Assembly: GCA_030749275.1 (NCBI GenBank)
Contig: JASMKJ010000212.1
Span: 1 to 11,516, forward strand
Origin: Acidimicrobiales bacterium
GTDB taxonomy: Bacteria > Actinomycetota > Acidimicrobiia > Acidimicrobiales > Poriferisodalaceae
Direction of reading: 5' to 3'
Length of the DNA: 11,516 nucleotides
The notes under the pieces are model-generated. The model was not told the DNA's origin and ran no database searches. It saw only the letters and a program-made list of their open reading frames with translations. Both the position numbers and the translations under genes were made by a program. Positions 6,827 through 11,516 of this stretch are shown here, piece by piece. Position 1 is the first letter of the stretch. Each line of letters begins with the position of its first letter.

Positions 6827-8092
6827 CTAGTTGACAATTTCGGTGTCCGCTGATCGACCCATTGTGAGGACTTCTCGATGAGTTGAAATCCATAGAAAAA
6901 GCAACACGAGCCCTGAAGATGCCATGAGCACTACTGCTGCTGGGGCTCCGACACGTTCGGCGATCTCACCTAGCAAGAATGTGCCAATCGGCAAGGCGCC
7001 GATAGCCATACTCAGCAAACCCATTGCTCGTCCTCGCATGTCTCTATCGACTGTTGTGAGAACCAAGGTTGACTGCGTGGCTGCGAAGAACCCTGAGCCG
7101 GTGGCCGCGACAAATAATGCTCCTGCGGCCATCGGCACTGAGTTACTAGTCGCGAAGGGCATGAGCATCACCATTCCAAACGCAACGCCTCCGATGTAGG
7201 CAATTCCCCGATGTCTTGGTTCCCACATGCCGATGATGAGCGAGCCCGTCATCATGCCGAATCCCGTCATTGCAGCGATCAAGCCAATCTGACTTGGGCT
7301 CGCTCCAATTCGGTCTCCAATTCGTTGAACGGCAGGAAAGTAAGAGAACAAAAAGAAATTTGCGAGAAAGGTCACCCCCAAGATGCTGAGTAGGCCCCTG
7401 TTGGTGCGGACTAGCGCCAGGCCGGCTTTGAGTTCCTCAGATGTCGATGATCCGGTGTCGGCGGATGCGGGTCCAACGGGACTACTGTTCGGCACCCAAT
7501 TCAGAGAGAGAAACCCGATGAGGAGCAGTGCCGATACAACGAAGAACGCTTCACCGATACCGAACCTCTGCGCAACGCTGCCACCGATCAAATTGCCAAC
7601 CGCCACTCCGCTAGCGAGTGTGAACGCTTCATAGGCCATGGCGTTATCGAGTCTTTTGGTCCCGACGATTTCGAACACAAGTGCTCGACGGCTAGTCATG
7701 TCCCCCACCCAGCCGACGCCTGCGAACAGCAGGAACGGGTAGATCATCCAGACAGATAGCTGCTCGCTAACCTCCAACAGTCCCACTAGAAGCACCATGG
7801 GGATCAGCAGAGCTAGTTGCCATCGGATGGTCCGTAACCGGTCAAAACGATCCGCGAACACCCCACCCACAGCTCCACCAAGTAGGAGCGGGGCCCACAT
7901 GGTCGTGCCTGTCAATTGGACCATCCGTGGAGAATCCGTTACATCATTGATCCAAAAAGCTGACAGGAACGCGATCCCCCAACGGGCCCAGTGCCAACAC
8001 ATACCGGCAACCAGCAAAGGAAGGAACCCTCGGACAGCAATTGCGCTTCTCTCACGTCGTGAGCCGCGTGTGGCCAAGCGTGATTTGCGCAT
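6827..8092 (-). CDS. MFS transporter, MFS_3/EntS-like family
   Basis: A 421-residue membrane protein with a basic cytoplasmic N-terminus (about the first 20 residues carry many Arg/Lys) followed by roughly 12 hydrophobic segments. The loop 2-3 signature GGAVGGVFADRFDRLR lies at about 72-87, and a TSRRALVFEIVG segment and an internal hydrophilic loop rich in Ser, Pro and Asp separate the two halves. This organisation matches the MFS_3 group, which includes the enterobactin exporter EntS and several macrolide or metabolite exporters. The start is taken as ATG 8092; an in-frame TGA lies six codons upstream and there is no obvious Shine-Dalgarno. It is the first gene of the minus-strand operon and is divergent from the decarboxylating dehydrogenase gene. 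It probably exports a small hydrophilic compound. The substrate is unknown. Confidence 0.9.
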   Translation of the reverse strand: MRKSRLATRGSRRERSAIAVRGFLPLLVAGMCWHWARWGIAFLSAFWINDVTDSPRMVQLTGTTMWAPLLLGGAVGGVFADRFDRLRTIRWQLALLIPMVLLVGLLEVSEQLSVWMIYPFLLFAGVGWVGDMTSRRALVFEIVGTKRLDNAMAYEAFTLASGVAVGNLIGGSVAQRFGIGEAFFVVSALLLIGFLSLNWVPNSSPVGPASADTGSSTSEELKAGLALVRTNRGLLSILGVTFLANFFLFSYFPAVQRIGDRIGASPSQIGLIAAMTGFGMMTGSLIIGMWEPRHRGIAYIGGVAFGMVMLMPFATSNSVPMAAGALFVAATGSGFFAATQSTLVLTTVDRDMRGRAMGLLSMAIGALPIGTFLLGEIAERVGAPAAVVLMASSGLVLLFLWISTHREVLTMGRSADTEIVN

Positions 8093-8158
8093 CGTCGGAG
8101 CATACGTTCACGCCAATAGAAATGCTTGCCCCTTTGGATGCCGCCTACGATGCACTTG
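8093..8158. promoter_or_regulatory. Divergent intergenic region (MFS_3 / decarboxylating dehydrogenase)
   Basis: Sixty-six bases separate the two divergent starts. This is short for two promoters with room for an operator, so the signals probably overlap each other or the coding ends. No clear -35/-10 pair or inverted repeat is visible. It is regulatory by position only. Confidence 0.3.
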
Positions 8159-9208
8159 ATGACGTCGAATGCGAGGGTATGCGTAATTCCGGGTGACGGT
8201 TCCGCCCCCGAAGCGATGCAGGCTTCCTTACGCATCCTTCACTGTCTCGATTTACCAATTGAATGGGATTCTGTGCCCGCGGGAAGCGACCTACTTGATT
8301 TGTCGGTTCCGGAACGAGAGGCGTTGATTCGGGAACGAGTGGACAACTCAGATACCGCGTTGTTCGGCTCCAGCGACGGAACAACCCCTGGCGCTCAGTA
8401 CTTGCGTTGGGGAAAATTTACTTTTGCCAACGTCCGTCCAATTTGTTGGCAACCGGGATTTCGGTCTCCGTTAAGGGACCCAACCGAAATTGATTACGTG
8501 ATAGTTCGAGAAAATCTTGAAGATATGTACGTCGGTGTGATGGGGGACGCTAAGGGGTTGTTGGAGGCTGACCTCATCGATCCGAGATCTCGAGTACCTG
8601 TGGGTGCCACGGAAGGAAGGTTCGCAGCAAAGATCATTACCCGACCCGGAACTGAACAGGTTGCTAGGTTCGCTTGCGAATTAGCACTGCAAAGAAGCGG
8701 CCGATTAACGGTTTCCGCCAAAACGAACATGCTGCCTGCCACCGATAGATGGTTCTGCGAAATTACCAGGGAGATAACTGAGGAGTACGCCGGAGTGGAA
8801 TATGAGGAATTCATCGTGGACGACATGGCTCATCGGCTGGTTGTTCGACCACAAGACATTGACGTTCTTCTGTTACCGAACCTTTACGGTGACATCCTTT
8901 CCGATTTGGGGGCGGGAACGATCGGGGGGCTCGGCTTAGCCCCTTCTGGCTGCTACGGCCATGATTTCGCCTATTTCGAGTCGGCACACGGAACCGCCCC
9001 AGATTTGACCGGCAAGGGCGTCATTAACCCAACCGCGACTTTGCTTTCAGCGGCCATGATGCTTCGACACCTGAACCTCAACACCGCTGCCGATCGTCTA
9101 GAACGAGCTATAGGAGACGTTTATCTCTCGGACTCAGATCTGACACCAGATCAGGGAGGCGACGCCACCACAGAGACATTCGCTGATGCCGTGATTGGAG
9201 CACTATGA
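8159..9208 (+). CDS. Isocitrate/isopropylmalate dehydrogenase family oxidative decarboxylase
   Basis: This 349-residue protein belongs to the beta-decarboxylating dehydrogenases, which oxidise and decarboxylate 2-hydroxy dicarboxylates with NAD(P) and a divalent metal. Visible landmarks are IPGDGSAPE at 10-18, FANVRP at 89-94, IVRENLEDMYVG at 115-126 with catalytic Tyr124, VSAKTNML at 185-192 with catalytic Lys188, the metal-binding aspartates in VDDMAHRLV (around 221-222) and GDILSD (D245, D249), ESAHGTAPD at 274-282, and a C-terminal LTPDQGGDATT typical of NAD-isocitrate-like members. The segment that normally reads the substrate side chain (about 70-88) is unusual, GSSDGTTPGAQYLRWGK, and matches neither the IMDH nor the IDH consensus. 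Isocitrate, homoisocitrate, tartrate, D-malate or another malate derivative is possible. The start at ATG 8159 fits family alignment; ATG 8150 or 8126 would add 3 or 11 residues. Its stop overlaps the next start (ATGA). Confidence 0.92.
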   Translation: MTSNARVCVIPGDGSAPEAMQASLRILHCLDLPIEWDSVPAGSDLLDLSVPEREALIRERVDNSDTALFGSSDGTTPGAQYLRWGKFTFANVRPICWQPGFRSPLRDPTEIDYVIVRENLEDMYVGVMGDAKGLLEADLIDPRSRVPVGATEGRFAAKIITRPGTEQVARFACELALQRSGRLTVSAKTNMLPATDRWFCEITREITEEYAGVEYEEFIVDDMAHRLVVRPQDIDVLLLPNLYGDILSDLGAGTIGGLGLAPSGCYGHDFAYFESAHGTAPDLTGKGVINPTATLLSAAMMLRHLNLNTAADRLERAIGDVYLSDSDLTPDQGGDATTETFADAVIGAL

Positions 9209-10320
9209 CCAACGCTGATGAACATTCACCTCGAGGAATCCCCGATGACCTTCCTAACGACGGTCAACCAGATGGTCCCGTGAGCTTTTATCTGGACCAG
9301 TTACGACCTTGGGGAATCGCCGCCTACTCTGCGGCGGGAATGTCGGTTGCGGATGCGACAACCGTCGTCGATAACCAACTCTGGTCAGACTTACGAGGTG
9401 TAGACACTCACGGTTTTCAAAGGGTCAGCTGGTACATCAACTGGTTTCGAGATGGGTCTACTGATCCGCAAGCTCAACTACAAATAGTGACTGAGACTCC
9501 CTCGGTGGTCGTAGCCGATGGCAGTCATGGGCTAGGGCAACTTGTCATTACCCGGTTCATGGAACATCTGATTGAAGTCGCTTCTGACAGCGGGATGGTC
9601 GCTGGGGTGATCAGGAATTCAAATGACTGGGGTTGTGGAGCTAATTATCCGTATAAGGCAGCTGAAGCTGGTTTCGTCTGCTTCGGCACGACGACGAGCG
9701 TTCCAAATCTCGCTCCTTTTGGTAGTCGTCGAAAGCTCTTCGGAAACAACCCGATCGTTTGGACATTTCCGCGAAGGAACCAGCCCCCGATAGTTCTTGA
9801 TATGGCCATGACTCCCGTAGCTCTCGGCAAGGTGCTGCGAGCTCGTTCTGAGGGGACCGATATTCCAGAGTCATGGGGATTCTTGGACCGTGACGGTAAT
9901 CCAACGGTCGACCCAGACGTGGCGATGAAAGGAATAGTCCCGGCGATCGGGGGGTACAAAGGCATCGGAATGATCACGGCCTCGAATGTGCTTGCCGGCA
10001 TTCTCTCAGGATCTGCTCATACCGGAGATGTCGCCGTCGGCCGGCGCGGTCAGTTTTTCCTACTCATGGATCCGAACATTTTCCGAGATGGCGAGGACTA
10101 TTACGACGATATTGAAGACATGGTTGACCAGATACGCTCTGCGGGACAAGAAGACGTTCTCCCGGGCCAACAGGTCTACCTGCCCGGCGAGATAGAACAG
10201 CAAACCATGGATCTTCGTTCCAACGAAGGTGTTGTTTCTTATCCAGGGTCTGTCGTCAGGGCCTTGCTCCGAGTGGGTGAAGACGTTGGTGTGCCGTTTG
10301 ATTGCGACGCCGCTTCTTAG
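9205..10320 (+). CDS. Ldh2 / malate-lactate-ureidoglycolate dehydrogenase family oxidoreductase
   Basis: A 371-residue NAD(P)-dependent enzyme of the Ldh2 superfamily, whose members act on malate, sulfolactate, ureidoglycolate, 2,3-diketogulonate or cyclic imino acids. Landmarks are LRGVDTHG at 63-70 with the conserved histidine H69, FGNNPI at 179-184 (family FGTNPI), VLDMAM at 197-202, the ESWGFLDRDG segment at 222-231, and GGYKGIGM at 249-256. The usual NSNHFG motif reads NSNDWG, so a commonly conserved histidine is Asp141, followed by GCGANYP rather than GAAGYY. The first 25 residues are hydrophilic and poorly conserved. Start ATG 9205 overlaps the preceding stop in ATGA, which indicates translational coupling with the decarboxylating dehydrogenase. 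It converges on the ThDP enzyme with 8 bases between the genes. A shared substrate or sequential 2-hydroxyacid steps with its partner are likely, but the identity is unknown. Confidence 0.92.
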   Translation: MTNADEHSPRGIPDDLPNDGQPDGPVSFYLDQLRPWGIAAYSAAGMSVADATTVVDNQLWSDLRGVDTHGFQRVSWYINWFRDGSTDPQAQLQIVTETPSVVVADGSHGLGQLVITRFMEHLIEVASDSGMVAGVIRNSNDWGCGANYPYKAAEAGFVCFGTTTSVPNLAPFGSRRKLFGNNPIVWTFPRRNQPPIVLDMAMTPVALGKVLRARSEGTDIPESWGFLDRDGNPTVDPDVAMKGIVPAIGGYKGIGMITASNVLAGILSGSAHTGDVAVGRRGQFFLLMDPNIFRDGEDYYDDIEDMVDQIRSAGQEDVLPGQQVYLPGEIEQQTMDLRSNEGVVSYPGSVVRALLRVGEDVGVPFDCDAAS

Positions 10321-10328
10321 TCCGGCAG

Positions 10329-11516
10329 TTAGTCCCCGTCTTTTCGAGCACGCTGATGAGCCGGTAGCGGAAGTTTTATGGGGGCCAAAAAGTCCATATC
10401 GATGTCAAGCACGGTGGGACCTGGGCGTTGTAGAGCGCGCTGTAGGGCAGGTTCGAATTGGTCGACCCCCTGCACCCGTTCAGCGTCAACCCCCATGCCT
10501 TCGGCCACGGTAACGAAATCAACTCTTGGTAGTTCGGTTCCGTGTTTGTGTCCTAAAACATTGTCCTGAATGATTCGCAATATGTTGTAGCCGGAGTCGT
10601 TGAATACCAGAGCAACCACTGGGATTTGGTGTTCCGCACAGGCTGACAATTCTCCGATTGACAACTGGAGGCCGCCATCGCCCTGCACCAGTAGTGCGTG
10701 AGCTTCACTGCCAATGGCTGCTCCCATTGCGAGCGGCAGACCGGGACCTATAGCTACCGCCGCGGGGCGAATTGAGGTACGACTTCGAACAATTTGTAGC
10801 AGTCGGTTTCCCCAGGTGTAGTTGGGGACCGTCGAATCACGAACGACCGGGCATTCATCGGGTAACAGACGGCGAATGATCGAAACAATTTGACTGTGAT
10901 CGGGTCCAATTTCTTCATTTACTGCTTCCTCGTCAGCAGCTCTGATTTTTCTGCATCGCTCCACAAATTGTTCGTCTACGTTTCCACCATCTATTCGATC
11001 GAGGATTCCTAGTAGCCCCAGCTTCGCATCGCCGACAACGGCTACAGCCGCTGGATAATTTCTCCCGATGACCTCGGGGTCGACATCGATGTGGATCAAG
11101 TTCTCCGGCATGGGGAGGCTCCACACTCGAGTCGCGTAATTCTGAAAACGTGTCCCGACCGCGCACACAACATCAGCCTCTTCGAAGATCTCCATTCCGA
11201 GAACGCGATCTGTTCGAAAACCAAGGCTCAACTCATGTGCCTCGGAGATCGAGCCCCGTCCTTCGATGGTAGTCACGACAGGGGCACCGATCTGTTCGGC
11301 CAACGCCGTGAGTTCGGCCGCGGCACCGGAAATATTTACCCCGCCTCCGGCCCAAATGATTGGTCGTTCGGCTTGCTGGAGGAGTTGTGCTGCCTGGTCG
11401 AGCCGCTCGTCGTCTGGAGCAAGGAGTTCAGGGGGCGAGGATTCTGCGATCTCCACTTCAACGGTTCTGTACTGAAGATCAATAGGGATTTCGATGGCAC
11501 CTGGCTGGGGTCTTCC
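10329..11516 (-). CDS. Thiamine-diphosphate enzyme, acetolactate synthase-like (partial, runs off right edge)
   Basis: Reading from the right edge gives 395 residues with no interruption. The frame is already open at base 11516 (GRPQPGAIEIPID), so the GTG at 11456 is not the true start. The visible part begins at the end of the N-terminal pyrimidine-binding domain, continues through the central domain (RPIIWAGGGVNISG at about 51-64, the ThDP-enzyme M domain) and ends with the C-terminal pyrophosphate-binding domain. The last carries the cofactor motif starting at GDGG (279-282) and ending with ND at 306-307, where the family usually has NN. Members include acetolactate synthase, glyoxylate carboligase, benzoylformate decarboxylase, sulfoacetaldehyde acetyltransferase and oxalyl-CoA decarboxylase, all acting on 2-oxo acids. 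The N-terminal catalytic glutamate is outside the window. Its convergent neighbour is a 2-hydroxyacid oxidoreductase, which could supply a 2-oxo acid; this link is inference. Confidence 0.9.
   Translation of the reverse strand, partial: GRPQPGAIEIPIDLQYRTVEVEIAESSPPELLAPDDERLDQAAQLLQQAERPIIWAGGGVNISGAAAELTALAEQIGAPVVTTIEGRGSISEAHELSLGFRTDRVLGMEIFEEADVVCAVGTRFQNYATRVWSLPMPENLIHIDVDPEVIGRNYPAAVAVVGDAKLGLLGILDRIDGGNVDEQFVERCRKIRAADEEAVNEEIGPDHSQIVSIIRRLLPDECPVVRDSTVPNYTWGNRLLQIVRSRTSIRPAAVAIGPGLPLAMGAAIGSEAHALLVQGDGGLQLSIGELSACAEHQIPVVALVFNDSGYNILRIIQDNVLGHKHGTELPRVDFVTVAEGMGVDAERVQGVDQFEPALQRALQRPGPTVLDIDMDFLAPIKLPLPAHQRARKDGD

Noticed and set aside
6678-6893. A short minus-strand frame bridging the MFS_3 end and the alcohol dehydrogenase start, a possible leader peptide.
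   Set aside because: It overlaps both real genes out of frame, lacks a ribosome binding site at its start or internal ATG, and has low-complexity composition.
8126-8158. An upstream ATG that would extend the decarboxylating dehydrogenase by 11 residues.
   Set aside because: The extension has no similarity to the family N-terminus, which begins a few residues before the IPGDG motif; there is no clear Shine-Dalgarno for it either, so it remains possible but unlikely.
1-11516. tRNA, rRNA, CRISPR array, insertion sequence or phage attachment site.
   Set aside because: No cloverleaf-like segments, spaced repeats, transposase or integrase motifs, or terminal inverted repeats were seen; the window is nearly fully explained by ten metabolic and transport genes.

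Overview
The window carries ten protein-coding genes packed almost end to end. I see no RNA genes, mobile elements or CRISPR arrays. The base composition is moderate to slightly G+C rich, GTG starts occur, Shine-Dalgarno sequences are variable, and the content is dominated by CoA-thioester, short-chain and zinc dehydrogenase and major facilitator genes. This fits an uncultured free-living heterotroph such as a marine Acidimicrobiia-like actinobacterium or a SAR202-like Chloroflexi. That placement is an inference from gene content, and no taxonomic marker is present.

Layout. (1) Bases 1-1411, minus strand: a two-domain CaiB/BaiF CoA-transferase that runs off the left edge. (2) Bases 1527-2354, plus strand: a tandem-duplicated carboxymuconolactone-decarboxylase-like protein, divergent from gene 1 and convergent with the next block. 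(3) Bases 8092 down to 2372, minus strand: a probable five-gene operon in the order MFS_3-type transporter, zinc alcohol dehydrogenase, short-chain dehydrogenase, DHA2-like MFS transporter, enoyl-CoA-hydratase-family protein. (4) Bases 8159-10320, plus strand: an isocitrate/isopropylmalate-dehydrogenase-family enzyme translationally coupled (ATGA overlap) to an Ldh2-family 2-hydroxyacid/imino-acid oxidoreductase. (5) Bases 10329-11516, minus strand: a thiamine-diphosphate enzyme of the acetolactate-synthase superfamily that runs off the right edge and converges on the Ldh2 gene with an 8-base gap.

How the genes may work together. The locus looks catabolic: uptake or efflux by two permeases, oxidation of an alcohol or aldehyde by the zinc and short-chain dehydrogenases, and CoA activation and hydration by the CoA-transferase and crotonase-family proteins. 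The right-hand genes are suited to 2-hydroxy- and 2-oxo-acid chemistry: oxidative decarboxylation, 2-hydroxyacid oxidation, and ThDP-dependent decarboxylation or carboligation. No substrate can be named from the sequence. Three features make the locus more than a routine catabolic island: the fused CoA-transferase, a crotonase whose first catalytic glutamate is cysteine, and the coupled pair in which the Ldh2 protein lacks a commonly conserved histidine and the decarboxylating dehydrogenase has an atypical substrate-recognition segment.
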